Part shown: piece after piece, positions 22,901-35,750 of the stretch
Layout of the letters: every line of letters begins with the position of its first letter
Position numbering within the stretch: position 1 is the first letter of the stretch
DNA from: Lanius collurio
Lineage: Eukaryota > Chordata > Aves > Passeriformes > Laniidae
NCBI GenBank assembly: GCA_020086605.1
Contig: JACBWW010000071.1
Location: forward strand, 577,751 to 641,750
DNA length: 64,000 nt
Direction of reading: 5' to 3'
Translations under genes and position numbers: made by a program
Notes under the pieces: generated by a model
Seen by the model: only the letters and a program-made list of their open reading frames with translations
What the model was told of the DNA's origin: nothing
Databases searched by the model: none

Positions 22901-25599
22901 GGGGTTTTTTTGCCTTTTAAGTCTCTCATGAAAAACGCGGTGTTTGTAAAACCCCTGCTCCATTTCAGCTTGTAAAAAAATCACTGAAAAAATCAATGAA
23001 CGCATTTTTAATTTCTATTTTTGGGAAGAGCTCGGGCTCAGCAGCAGCCTGACAAAGCCAGGCAGGGCTGGCTGAGCTCCAGCCAGCTGAGGGGACGGCA
23101 GTGAAGGTCATGGATGCTTGGAAAACTTCCCAGAGACATCCCCCAAAATTCCCTGAGCTTCTCTGCCCAAATGCACAAGGTGGTACCAAAAAAAACCCCA
23201 TCCCTGAGAGAGCTTTGATGGTCTCACAAAACCAAGTCGAGATATAATCCAAGGATGCTCCTTGTCCATCCTGCCTGGCTTTTCCCTGTCCCCACAGGCT
23301 CCTGGAGGATGCTCACAGTGCTGGGATGTGCTGGGACACCCCTGTGGCAGCACCAGAGCTGTCCCAGCCAGGGTCACAGAGCCCTGTGGGCACAGAGGCC
23401 ACTTCCCAGTGGCATTTGAGGTGCTTGAGCACAGCCAGGGACCTTCTCCAGGGCTGCACGTGGTCCCCAGGCAGAGCCAGGAGCTTCCCAAATTCCTGTG
23501 CTGAGCTGGGAGCAGCCACGTCCCTCCCCAGCCGTGTAGAACCCAGTGAGTGTCACAAATCAGGGGGGAAAAAACCTTGTAAAATGTTGTATCTATTGAA
23601 GGCCAAATGTTTGGGTCAAAAGCCAGAAAAGTGGCATTTCTCAACTTGTTTGTTCTGTTTTCTGGCTGGTAACAAAACCCTGCTGAGCACAGAGCCACAT
23701 CCCACTCCCCTTCTCTCATGTGAGACCCCTGCTCTGAACCCTCGCTGGAGCTGCCTGAAACCCCAACAACCCGAGCCTGTTTGGGATGTTTGAACAAAGT
23801 GGATTTCCTAGAGGAAAAGACCCCCATAAATCCTGTTTCCGAGCAGCTTTAATTGAGAGCCCAGCTCCTCTGCAATCGAGCCTGCTGTGTCTGAAGTATC
23901 AGGCACTTGAGATAGCCCAGAGAAGTCGTGGTCCCTGCCCTTTTTATATCTATTGCCTGGTTCTGGAAAGCATCCTGTGAGGAGCCACTTGGACTTTAAT
24001 GGGATGAATCATTGTTCAAACCAGCATGTGCTTCTCTGTGTTTACATGAGGGGGCCTGAAATGGAGATACCGTGAGGGGAAAAAAAATAAATTCAGCTGA
24101 AAGCCACGGTCAGAGCTTGAGAGACACTTGTGGGGAAGGTTTCGGATCTGCTGGTTCCTTGTTTGAAGTCAAAGTGCCACCTCGGGTGCAGAATTACTAA
24201 ACCCAGCAGTTGGGGCATCTCCAGAAGTTCTCTCCCCTGCTGATAAATGACCCCAGGATCAGCAGTGCCTGATGCAGAGGGGAACAATTCAAAAGAATCG
24301 ACATCTCCTGGCACTGGGAGCCACAGGATTATTCACCTGTTGGGAATGGCTCATGGAAGGGGCTAAACCTGCAGTGTGAAGCCCCCAGAAATCACTCAAA
24401 AGCAGCAAAGAGCAGAAAAGGAGCAGCCTGGCGTGCCTCTTCCCTGAGGAGCATCCAAAGCACAGCTGTAACACAAATTTCACTCCAAGGAGTGACTTTT
24501 TCCTCTGCCACCCACCTTTGGGAGAAATTCCCATCAGCCTCTGCCATTCATCCACGTCTTTCTTGCTTTATCTTTCATTCAAGGTGTCCCACTGGGCATC
24601 TGTGATCAGTTCTAGCCTTGGGCCAAACACTTTGGCAACACTTTGAGGCCATTTCTTGCAACCACTCCTGTCATTTTTGAACACCACATGCAGCCAGGGT
24701 ACTGCCAGCTAGGCTGGGGATGCTTGAGGGCATGGGGAAAAAAGCTCCCGAGGTTTTGGGGGTGAGATTCCCACCAACCCCAGCAGCTTTTGGATCAAAC
24801 CCTCCAGGAGATAACCCACAGGCCCCTCACAGGCTGCTCTGGGATCCGGGAGCTTTGCCCTTGGCTTAGAGACTTTGAACCTGGGCCAAGCGATTGCAGC
24901 TCCTGGTTTAGGGGAAAAGGAAACAGAAAGGAACTGCAGGCTTAAGGGATTAGAAGGAAGAGCTAAAAATAAAGTACCAGCAATGCCAGACCCCCAAATT
25001 TACTGCTTTCCTGCAAAGAGGATGGGTTTTCCTGTTGTTTAAGCAAGGGGAATCAGCTTTCTGCGTGACTTGGAAGAGCAGGACCGACAGAAAGCTGAGC
25101 GCTGTTACTCTCCAGGAGCACAGTTGTTCCTGTTGTTCTTCCTTCTCCCTGGAACTCATCCTCTGGCTCAACACAAAGAGCAAATGGTTCTTGGGGAGCG
25201 TTTCTCAGCTCCTCCAGCTGATTCCAGTGAAGGGTTGCAGCCCATCAGTGCCAAAAGATGACACAGTTAAAGATTTGGGCATTTCTGCATGTGCAGCCTG
25301 GGAGGGGGAGTCCAAACCAGGGGAATATCCATGCCTTGACTTTTCCTGCAGTGCTGTCCATCTCCTCCCACTTTTCCCTTCAGCTCCACATTGTCCTTCC
25401 AACCTGCTTGATCCTGTCTTGGGGCCTGGATGACCTTTTGGGGTCCTCCAGATCCTGTCCCAGGATAGGCTCAAGGAGAACAGGAGCAGGTGCCACCAGG
25501 AGAGGCGATTGAGGCTCAACAGGGGATTTTTCTGGGAATGAAAGGAAAAGTTTGAGTGTGGCTCTCTGCTGCTCTGAGCAGCCAGTTGGCTCTTGAGAG

Positions 25600-25990
25600 G
25601 AAGCCCAACACTCAGCCTACAAAACTATACACACAGAGATATGTTACATATTTATCCGAGGCAGAAATTGGCCAGGAAATGGCTATAAAGCACACATTTT
25701 GAATAAAAGGAGGGAGATTTATGGCTCTTTTGTGAATCTGAGTCATATCTTTCTGCATCCCCCAGGCAGGAATACTCTAATCACTAACATACCCCAAACA
25801 TGGACGCACAGTGGGCCGGGAATTGCTTCCTTCTGGCCCCAGCTCCAGCTAAAGACGTGATAGGGATTGAGCTACTTTATCTGACAGTTGGTAAATGAAT
25901 TGCCAATTCATTCTGAGCTCGGAGGGGGAGTTTTTCCCCTTGAAAAAAAAGGGTCCTTTTATATATGTCTTTGATCAGGCAGGGCTTTGA
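25600..25990. promoter_or_regulatory. Candidate regulatory element with homeodomain palindrome
   Basis: It contains the near-palindrome AATGAATTG C CAATTCATT (25894-25912; perfect 9-bp arms), a GATA site on the minus strand (TTTATCTG near 25877) and MEF2/SRF-like AT runs (GGCTATAAAGC, TTTGAATAAAAGG). No repeat is recognised. Assigned on composition and motif content only. Confidence 0.25.
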
Positions 25991-28679
25991 CAAATTATTT
26001 TCCAAGGAATTTCTTGAGCCTTAATGCCACAAGAAGGAGAAGGGAGGGGTGGAGGGGGGGTGGAAAATAATAATAAAAAAAAAGTATTTGCTCTCAAAGA
26101 GAAGCTTTTATGTCTCCAAAAATCCCAGCGATGGAAGGGATTTTCTGCCATTTCCCCTCATGCCCTCAGCTTCGAGGAAGGGAGGCAGGTAGCCCGAGGA
26201 CCCTCCCATCCCGGGAGAGCCGGGAGGTGAGCGGGGAGGAGGCAGTGCCAGCTCTCCCAGCCTGATTCCTCCCCGGTGAGGGGAGCTCGGTGAACTCCGG
26301 CACAGACGGAACATAAAGGTCAGGGCCATCAGTGACACTGAGAAAGAGCCCCTTCAGCACCAGCACGAGCAGGGGAGCAGGGGCAGCTCAGGGTCGTGGC
26401 ACCAGGGAGCTGCTCCTTGCCACGAGGCCTTTGGAAAGGTTGGGATCCAAGGGAGCATCTCCTGCCGGGGTCACTCCCAAGTGTGAGGAGAGAGCAGCAT
26501 TTGCTTGTCTTTTACTGGAGGCTGGGGGGCTCCCTGGCTTTGCTCTTCTGTTCCTTTTATCCCACCACTGAATCCCTCTCCTCCAGGCAGGGATCATGTC
26601 CTGGATGGAATCCCAAGTGAGTTGCAGAAGGCAGGTCTGGACAATGGCTGTGCTTTCTATGAGCCCTGATGTACAAATAACTCACTCCCGTTACCCCACT
26701 CCTCTCTCCCGAAGGAGAACAGATCCCACCAGCACAGGATTCCAGTCACACATTTCTGCTACGCTGAACCTCATCAGGATGGATTAAGCAAAATAATAAA
26801 AAAAATAGAAAACCCCCATAAGACCTTTTTCTCCAACCTATCCCTGCATTGGCCCATGAATAACCTGTCTAAAAGAACATTCCTGCTGGAATTCCCAGTC
26901 CTTGCCCGCTATGGGCAAGACTGATGGATAAAGCCTCCTGCTTAAGGGATAGTTGGTCCAGAGGGTTAGGAGCAGCTTAATTTCCTAAAGAAATGGGCCT
27001 TTCAGGGACCTTCATGAGCAAAATTCAACCATCTTCAACAAGAAGCCCAGAAGAATTTCAGGCTGAATGTTGAGGGTCCTCAGCTGATATTGAGCTTGGA
27101 GAGTTCTCCAGCCAATTCACTCTTTAAATAATGCCTGTTGAACTTTTCCTGGCTCCCAAACCCTCCAGCTTTGGCTCCAGATGAAGCCCTGATTTAGGTT
27201 TTGTTTAGCTACTGCCCCATCTCAGCCTGCTGTGCCTCTCAGGCAGAGGCTCATCTGTCCTGAAATTCTCCTGGAATTCTGTCCTGGAAAGAGCAGGAGC
27301 AGGATTCACCAACTGATCCAAGGGGTTCTTCCCCTGTCCATCAACGTCTGATCAAGCTGTTAAAAAACCCCTCAAACTGGCACAACCAGGGGAGAAAGGA
27401 CATCTGCCACACAGCTTTCCTGCACTTTATTAACAGCTGTGGGAACAGAATTAAAATCCGAGCAAACCAACCTTAAAAACAATGCCAGGTCAGGCTCAGG
27501 AATATCCTGGGGTGGTGCTAATCCTGCTCAGACCCAGAGCTCCCTTCCTTATGGGTGAGGACCTTCAAGGACTGGCATAGACCAAACCACAGTTTGGTGG
27601 TGGGGAAATACCTGTGAGTTCTTTTTTATTATTGTTTAAGGCTATAACAGAGCTAGGAATGAGCTGAGCCTTTTGCTTCCTGACTTTCCTGTGTTTCTTT
27701 CCTTCTTTGAATACTGTTTACAGCTGAGCACCAAGTTGGGATGCTGGGGTGGCCAGCAGCAATATTTTATGCCAAAAATTAAGCAGCTCTGCTGCTTCCT
27801 CTTCCAGGAGATGCTTTATATAAAAAACAGTGTATGATTTCAGGTGATTGGGTTAAAAATGGAGGGGAAATTACAACTGCTCCTCTTTAAGGTGAGCAAA
27901 TGGTGCCATCCAAGCCTAAAAGCAGTGTTTGGTGCTGGTTAAACACACCCAAAAAGCGCAGATACCCACACAGGTCCAACACTGGGATTTACTCTCCTTT
28001 ACCAATGTTTTTGAGGCTTTGAAGGTCACCCAGCAGTGCAAGGTTGCCTCAACCTGGAGCTGCCAGGTGCTGCTGCCTCCCTGCTTTGCTGCACAGCCCC
28101 AGTGCAGGACACTTGGAAATGTCCTAAGGCAGAGTTTTATGAGTTGCTGCCCACGCAGGCAGGGGCTGCAGTCACTGCCAGCCTGGCTTTGTCATTGTCA
28201 CCTCGACTGGCACCCCCCAGTATCCATACTGGTGCTGTCACTCGCTCCAGCTCCCAGAGTGGCTGTGCAGAGCCACCCTCTGTCCCAACTCCCTGAGCAG
28301 CTCCAGACTGTCCCAGCAGCACAGACCCTCCCCAGGACCCCCTGCTTTAAATTAAAAGCTCTCTAAGTCTGTAATTCCCTGCCCAGGCAGCAGCAAGCTC
28401 AGGCAGGGGAGCCAACACTGCTGGAACAGCTCCAAATTCATCATTCTACTCAGCTTCCCAACCAGGCTTCAGCTGGGCTTGCTTTCTCCAGGTTGTCCCT
28501 CACAGAAGCCATCCTGGGAATTTGTGGGCCACTTTTTTCCTCATCAAAAGCTCTGATGAAGAACCTGCACCCCGACATCTCAGGTTTGCAGTGATCTGGA
28601 GATGGGAAATGCTGCGGCACTGCCCACTCTGAGTTTCTGAGGAACATCAGGACCCGAAACTGCCTCTGACAGTGATCTC

Positions 28680-29105
28680 CAAGTCCAAATTGATGAGGCA
28701 GGGACTGGGTAAACAGACAACAGAGTGGGTGGAAAGTTGGCTGGGCCATCAGATGTCAAGGGGAATCTTCAGCAGCCAAAATTCCAGGGGACAGTTGGCA
28801 ACAAGCAGCATCCCTCAAGGATCAGTGTTAGCACCAATGGTTTGGAGAAACTGCATATATTAAAGACCAGGATGATGGGACAGCACCCCCAGTTCAAGCA
28901 GCAGCACTCTGGGAGGCAGAGATGCTGCTCAGATGAATCCCCAAAAACTGGAGAGCTCCCCGAAGTTCAGAGGCAAAGCCCTCCCTCTGGCACGGGCAAT
29001 CCCATGGGACAGCTGGGGCTGCAAAGGAGCTCTGCAGAGAGGACCTGGGGGCCCAGAGAACAGGCAGAGCAGGAGCCAACCATGGGGTAAAGATCAGCTG
29101 CCCCC
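28680..29105 (+). mobile_element. CR1 LINE fragment, end of reverse-transcriptase region
   Basis: The plus strand carries decayed CR1 ORF2 landmarks in order: a CCCTCAAGGATCAGTGTTAG segment (CR1 normally has an ATCCCTCAGGGATC-type line encoding PQGS), GACCAGGATGATGGGACAGC (encoding the DDG-type motif), TGGAGAGCTCCCCGAAGTTC, and AGCTCTGCAGAGAGGACCTG. The reading frame is broken, so it is inactive. Boundaries are approximate. Confidence 0.75.
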
Positions 29106-31443
29106 TGAGCTGGAGGAGCACAAACCCAGCCAGGAACGGGATTGTAAAGGAGGTCGTAGAATCCCACACACCAGGAGCAGGAAAAGAGGAACAGGTATTC
29201 CATCACCAGCACCTCGTTGCTTTTTCATGGGCATGGGAAGACCCAGGGGCAGCAAACAAATTCCTGAATCACAGCAGAGCAGGTCTGAGTAAAAGCTGAA
29301 GGGAAATATGGATGGATTTAGGGTCCCTGGAGCTGGTGACAGGGATGTCACTGCAGCACAGAGCACCAGGGGACACAGACACACAGTGGGGAAGGAATTC
29401 TCCATGTGCCAGCTCCCACAAAACGGAGCAGCAGCAGCAGATAACAACAACAACGATGATGAGGATGATAATGAAAATCTGGTTTGACCTCACACAACAA
29501 AAGCACATTTATGGATCTAGGCACGCCCAGAGCCCTCAGCCCCTCGCTGTTAAAGGGGTCACTGCACACTGCTGCAGGTGGTTGCTTCTTCCCCCCTCCC
29601 CGTTTAGGGCTGTAATTTCTGTTCACAAATCAGGCAACATTTCTTGCCCTGAGGCAGATTTCAACTCATTTCTTCAGTCTGTGGTAGAGCCAAACAGGCC
29701 TGAGTGAGAGCAGGGCACAGGTTACATCCCCAGTGACCAGTTCCCGTATTCCACCACACCCCCGGCTTTTGTTTTACTCACTTGTGCTCTCAGCAGAGTC
29801 ACTGCAAGAGGTTGAAGCCGAACCTCCTCAAAGCCCAACCGTCCTCTTTCCTCTGCCTTTAATCCCTGCGATGGGAGGGCTCGTCCCGGTGCCAAAGGTG
29901 CTGGTGGGCAGGGCTGGGATTGCTCTCAGGCAGTGATGGGCTTTGCCCAGGTGTTCAAACCAGCCCTTCTGATCGGCTGTGGGAGCTGTTGAACCTTTAT
30001 TTGTCGCCTTTATTTGTCTCATGAACATTTTTAAATCCTCTTTTCTGTAGCTGAGTCCTCACGGGTGCAGGGCAGATCCTCCAAAGCCCACAGGCAGAAC
30101 CCGGTGCTGAGCGTGAGGGATTTGTTTCAGCTGAAAAAAGGAAGGAGGAGACACTGGAGCCCCTGGGTGTGGTGGGTCCCAAGTGAAACGCCTCCCTCTG
30201 AAAGCACTTCAGGTTGAAAAAGTTCCTTTGAAATTGTGAAGGAGGAAAATCGAAATGTGAACAAAGTATCGCTCCCCTTTGGGGGTGGGAATTTATTCAA
30301 GCCATTGTCTGAACATTTGCCATCCACTTCAAAGTTTGTCATTTTCGTTACTCAAAAATAATGCATCAAAGGCTTTGACTTTAACAGAGAAAAATAAAAA
30401 AAACCCAAGCAAACAAATTTTAAAAAACCCAGAATTTTGTCCCATGATGAGTTCTGGTCCCGCCTCCCCCAGTGGTGTTTCCTCTGCCTCACTTTCCTCT
30501 CCAGTAAAATTTCCAACTTTACAGTATGTTCTAAAATCAAACAAAAAAATCAAAAACAGGGCAGTGGGGAAAAGACTCAGAATCCTTTGAGAGCCTCATA
30601 TATTCACTGGTCTCCAGAAACTGGAAATTTTAAGAGAAAAAACTAAACCACACTTTTGGAAATCACATGAGACCCATCATAAAATTGTCAGAGCTGGCAG
30701 TGCTGTAAAATCTATGATATCGTGGGCTGGATTTATGGACAAGAATCCCGAGGCTTTGGGATATTTTTCTCCTTCAGCCCTTGAGGCACAGCAGCAATTT
30801 TGGGATGTTGGCTCTGCCCCGGGAGCAGCCTGAGCAGCAGAGGGGTGACTGTGCCCCTTCCAAGCATCCCTGCCTGGAGGAAAAGCTTCACAAGTGCAGG
30901 TTTGGGGGCTGCTGGTGGGGGAAAAATCTCCCAAACCCACCCAGTGTCGTGGCTGATGGGGGCGGACAAAGAGCTCTCTGTGCCTCTCAGGGCATCAAAA
31001 TCCTCCCCAGGTACCAGCAGGGAGTGTTCCAGCGCAGGGAGGCAGCTGGAAAAACAGCATTGTGGCCACAGCCCGGGGCTTGCTGCTCGCTCTTTTAAAG
31101 GTGTTCTCAGCAGAGGTTGCGTTTCTTCCGCCGAGGAATTGCTCAGCCTGCTCCTGTTTACTCTGCCTCATCCCTAAAGCCCTGCTCGCCTTCTGCCTGC
31201 AGGCGTTCCACGGCTCCTTTCCTCCCAAATTCCCTGCCCGTGGGAAGGGTGCGCCTCTGCTGCCTTCTCCACCCACCTCACCAGCCCTGCTCCTCCTCCT
31301 CCAGAGCTCCCTTCGGAGCTGGGCTCCCCTTCCATCCTCCCGGGAGCAGCCCAGGTCCAGCCCACCCCCAACACCCTCAGCAGGGTTTATGTCCCACCAG
31401 AGGACTGTGTGGGATGGTCGTCCTGGAGTCTCGGTGCTGCTCA
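29106..31443. other. Intergenic, nothing recognised
   Basis: Includes a cryptically simple stretch of AGC, AAC and GAT triplets at about 29430-29475. No gene or RNA is recognised. Confidence 0.5.
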
Positions 31444-31650
31444 TTATAGAATCTTGGAGTGCTTCGGGTTGGGAAGGACCTTAAATCTCACCCGGTGCCA
31501 CCCCTGCCATGGCAGGGACACCTCCCACTGTCCCAGGCTGCTCCAAGCCCCACCCAGCCTGGCCTTGGGCACTGCCAGGGATACAGGGGCTGCTCCAGCT
31601 TCTCTGGGAATCCTGTGCCAGGGCCTGCCCACCCTCCCAGGGAAGAATTG
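31444..31650 (-). mobile_element. CR1 LINE fragment (3' end), antisense
   Basis: Begins with ATAGAATCTTGGAGTGC, a decayed reverse complement of the CR1 terminal ATTCTATGA repeats, followed by GGTTGGGAAGGACCTTAAAT and the CTGGCCTTGGGCACTGCC block, ending near GGGAAGAATTG. It is 5' truncated. Confidence 0.9.
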
Positions 31651-34039
31651 CCAGTTCAGCTCTGAACAGGGTGAATTTTGCAATTTCTTTTGTCCAGTTC
31701 TTCTTCCACTGACAAATGTAGTTTTTCCCCTGCTTTTGCTGTTTATTGTTATCGTCAGCATTATTATTCTTGGCTAAGAAGTAAATCCATAAGCAAAGAA
31801 ATCCAATAAATCACGTTGGGCTCCCTGGAACATAAAATCACAATCAGAGGGAGAGGAGAACTTTCTTCTTGACAGCTGCTGGTGTTGGTTTGGACCACTT
31901 GGGGAGAAGCTCAAGGTAGAACAGGCACATCCACATCCAGGCTGGGGACCACCTCTTCCTTTCACATCCCACCTGACTCCTCCCAGTCCTGCTCACTGAA
32001 GTGGAATCACCGTATGGAAACACCAGATTGACAAACTCCTTCAAAAGAGGAGGAAAAGGCTGTGTTGGATCCTCCCCACCACCTTTCCTTTGCCTTCAGC
32101 CCCGATTTTGCTGCTGTGATAAGAGGTGATTCTGCCACTGATGGCCTCCCTGCTCCCCATGCCAGTGGGGCTCCCCCAGGCTGTGTCCTCAGGGATCTTC
32201 CTGGCTCTCCAGCACCAAAACCCATCACAGAATCTCAGCATAACCCCAAAGAGCCGAAAACCAAACCTGAGGCGCTCCGAGGAAATGAGAGGAGTTGGCA
32301 GCTTGAGGCTTTCCTCCCGAAGCTTAAGGAGTAATTTTCCATGGGAGTTTAGTTCTCCCTAATCCCCTCTGAGAAGCCTGGCGGGCATTTCTGGGGAGAT
32401 CTCTTTACTTACGGGGTAACCACTGCCCCAGTAATTACACAGGGATTAGATGGTTACATGATCAGCAGTGGGATAACGAGGCGGGGACAGCCCCGTGTGC
32501 ATGACAGCAAAATACAGCATAATTGTTGTGCTCCTTAACTCAAAGGGCAGTTTCCTCCCCCGTCCTGGAGCACTGCGAGGTCTGGAGGCGCCCTGTGGGA
32601 TTTAATGCGATGTTTGGGTGATTCCCTGGGGAGGCTCCACGCAGACAAAGCTCTGCAAGAAGCGAGGTCCCAGCGAGGTCCCAGCCGTGCCCCACACGCG
32701 GGGGCCGCGTCTCCTCCTGCCCACAGACGTTGTTGGTACCCAGAGCGAGCTCCAGCAGCACATTTTGGCTGTGTCACACCCAACAACCCAAATGTTCTGC
32801 AGCACAAGGCAGTAAAAACAGAGACATCCAAAACAAGAAAGTTTTATTGGAGCCAGTGCTGGGAGAGTCCCAAAAGACCCCATCCCACAGGTCCTTGGGA
32901 CAGCAGGGTGGGAATCTCACCATGGAGTGGCCCTACTTCTGCTGCTGCCTTTCCGTGCCTTGCAGGGTGTCCCTCGGTGTCCCTGCCGTGTGGGACAGGC
33001 TGGGGACACCTCCTCAGCTCCTTCATGCTCTTCCTGAGGTGGTCCTGGCTCAGCAGCCCCACAGAGCCACCCTTCCTGCCAGGCTTCCCAGCTGCAATCT
33101 CCTCATTTCCCTGGAGCCGATTTTCCCACCTGGTTTCTGCCTCCCAAAGCCTCTCCTGTCCTTTGCCAAGGCTGGGCCACAGCCCCACACCTCCTCTGGG
33201 CCAAAGCCTTCCCACCAGCCTCACTTCCATGGGAACAGGGTGGAGTTCCACCCCACTGGGGCTTCCCAGTGCCACCCCAGCACCCCCCAAGGGCACTTCT
33301 AAATCTTTCTGGATGGGAAAGTGACCCCAGGAGGGCATGGCCCTGGGGGACCCAGGCAGGTCTGGAGCAGAGAAGGCCACAGCCCCAAACTCAGCCCAAG
33401 CTCAGCCCATCCCTCCCTTCCCCCCAGGATGCTGCACCTCCTCTGCTATGGCAGAAAAGAGTAAAAATTAAATTAAAGGCATCAAGTAGAAAAAAAAATC
33501 AAGTAAAACCACCCCAACCCCAAAAATACATTAAAAAAATAGGTGGGTGCTCCCTTGGGAGTGTGTGGTGTTTATCAGCCATAAATTGGCACAGGAAAAT
33601 GGGAGAGCATAGCTAGGTAGGGATTGTTTTTTCTCCTCAGCTCCCTGGCTTTGGATACCTGTCTCGATTCCCTTCCACATCAGCATTCCCACACATTCCC
33701 ACCCCCATTCCCAGTGGCTGACACACAGGTATACCTCTTTAGTTAGTTAGAATTACTTTTAATTAAAAATATATGTAAATTATATAGAGTGTGCACAGCT
33801 TGGAGAGAGAAAAAAAAAAGAAGAAAAGAAAGCAAACTTCCATTTCAATAAAAATTTGAACCTCTTGGAATCAGCTGCTTTTGTGACATCCTTGGAGTTG
33901 TTGGAACTCCCATGTATAAATAAATAGGACCAGGAAATTTTACACCTGAAATACTCTGCAGTAGACATTTTTCCTTGCACATATTTGCTTTTCCTTCTCT
34001 TTTTGCCTCCACCACTCCCAGCCTCTCAGGATCATTTTC
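31651..34039. other. Region between CR1 and the TBX5 3' end
   Basis: No confident gene. It holds a canonical AATAAA on the minus strand at 32848-32843 at the end of a 178-codon open frame (33380-32844), discussed as a finding. AT-rich sequence at 33740-34060 may belong to a longer TBX5 3' UTR. Confidence 0.4.
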
Positions 34040-35172
34040 TGCCCCTTTTAAGCACATTTATTTAATATCTCACTTCACATACCCAGACTGATATCCCTCT
34101 TTGTTTCCCTTTCTTTTGGAGAGGAAGCAAAGGAACACAGGAGAAAATGAAAGCCCAGGATCGCAAACAAGCATCATCACCGTCACTTTTGTGAGCAAAC
34201 ATTTTCCTCTCAGTGTCTGCATCCTCTCCCCCTCTCTCCCTGTGGCAGCTGGCTCAGAGCCTGGCTGTCCACACGCCCCTAAAATCCAGCAGGAGTCAAG
34301 CTGTGGATGTTTGCAAGCTTGGAAATAACCCCACGCTTCCGCCAGAGACAGCTGAGGGACCAGGAAAGACCAGGAGAGGGGAAAGGAAGAGGAGTGAGAG
34401 AATTACAGGGGGGAAAGGAGATGAGGGGATGGTTTATGGGATGGATCCTGGAGAGAATTTTGGGGAATTTGTAAGGATACAGCTCCCTGTGGGAGCAATT
34501 TCACTCTTGGTACAATGCCTGGGTGAGGCAGGTACTGGATTTCTTTATTTGGGGGTTCTCAGTACCTCTTTCTGTTGAAAAGGAACAAAGATAACACTAG
34601 TTTAATAAAAAAAAAAAAAGAAACACCACTCCAAAATCCACCCTTGGTAAAAAGGGCCGGTGTCTTTTTCTTTTTTTTTTTTTTCTGAGAAAATGGAAAG
34701 AAAATATATATATATTATTATTTATTATATAACATTGTCAACATCAACACCACAAAAAAAAAAAAAAAGTAACATCCTAATTGTTCTCGTTCAAGCATTC
34801 TGACCGTGGTGAGAAAGGCAGCAGGAGTTTGGTGTTCCTTGGAGAAAAAAAGAGCAGAAGGGCAGGGGGGGGACGAGGGTGGTGGCAGCAACACAAAGTG
34901 GGTGGGACAGTGGAGGGGAGAAGTGTGCTGGGCTGTTGGCTTTTCTTTTGAAACAAAAGAAAACAGAAGGGGGGTCGGGGCAAGTCACAGCGAGGCCGAT
35001 GGCTCCCAGCCGTGGTTCCGGTCAGCGTCCGTCCCTCTCGAGTGCTAGCCGGGAACATTCCCTTCAAGGAGTCTTGCAGAATGCTTTGTTATCAACAGGG
35101 GGATCCTTTTCCTCTTCCTTGTCCCGTTTGCTCGGATTCTGCCGTGGCTCTGGCACTTCCCTGCCCCCCTGG
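34040..35172 (-). other. TBX5: TBX5 3' untranslated region (candidate)
   Basis: Sequence directly downstream of the TAA stop in gene sense. It contains long U-rich and AU-rich runs (34661-34770 on the plus strand appear as A/T runs) and three canonical AATAAA signals on the minus strand, at 34726-34721, 34549-34544 and 34062-34057. These would give 3' UTRs of about 0.45, 0.63 and 1.1 kb. A further signal at 32848-32843 would give about 2.3 kb. The true end cannot be chosen from sequence alone; the drawn boundary uses the third signal. Confidence 0.55.
34721..34726 (-). terminator. Candidate TBX5 polyadenylation signal (proximal)
   Basis: AATAAA on the minus strand, 447 bases past the stop codon, inside an AU-rich stretch of alternating TA and ATT. 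Downstream in gene sense comes a U-rich run that could serve as the downstream element. Two further AATAAA signals at 34549-34544 and 34062-34057 are alternatives. Confidence 0.4.
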
Positions 35173-35750
35173 TTAGCTGTTCTCGCTCCACTCTGGCACC
35201 ATCCCCACGCCGTGCACCGAGTGGTACTGGTGGGGCGACAGGGTTCGAGGCACGCCGTGGGAATACAGGAATTCCGCCGGCTGGAGGCTGCTGGGAGGGG
35301 ACTGGATGCCCGTTTGAGGTCCACACTGCCTCACGATGGGCTGGTGAGAGCTTTGGTGCTGGAACATGCTGTGGGTGTCGGCGATTTGGGGCGACGTGTG
35401 GTTGGCCACGCTGCCCAGGCGGGGCATGAGCGGCCCCGAGGTGAAGTGGGCAGAGAAATGCTGGTAGGGTAACCTGTCCATGGGCTGCATGGCAGACACT
35501 GTGCAACTGCTGTAGGAGGGCACGCTGGGCCACGTGTTACAGCTGATGTCCTCCAGGCTGGGCACGGGCTCCGTGGGCGGCGCAGAGCTGGCGTACATGC
35601 AGGCCTGGCGCTGCGCCGACTCAGTCCTGTACGACGTGTTCAGTCCCTGCTGCTGAGGGTAACTGGACCTGTAGAAAGGGTCCTCGTCTGCTGGAGAAGT
35701 CTCCATGTAGGGCTTCTTGTAGGGATGCTCGGTGGTGGAACATTCCTCAT
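35173..35750 (-). CDS. TBX5: TBX5 terminal coding exon 9 (C-terminal region, stop)
   Basis: After a TCTCCCAACAG acceptor the exon supplies AT to complete an aspartate codon, then 191 codons and a TAA stop at 35175-35173. It begins [13 protein letters not shown], whose KK completes the bipartite nuclear localisation signal begun by KRK in the previous exon. The rest is a serine-, proline-, glutamine-, tyrosine- and histidine-rich low-complexity region that includes the activation domain mapped in human TBX5 just after residue 339. It ends [11 protein letters not shown], a TBX5 signature (the human C terminus differs slightly). The open frame continues past the acceptor to 35922, but that extension is intron sequence. 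Confidence 0.97.

Larger units (their letters stand above)
19216..28679. other. Large intergenic block with conserved-looking AT-rich stretches
   Basis: No gene, RNA or confident repeat is recognised. Three repeat-free AT-rich stretches look like candidate conserved elements: 22740-22900, 23830-24060 (SOX-type CATTGTT and TTTAATTGA) and 25600-25990. The 26400-28670 part shows nothing I can name. Open frames, including 23108-23827 minus, have no identifiable domain. Confidence 0.5.
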
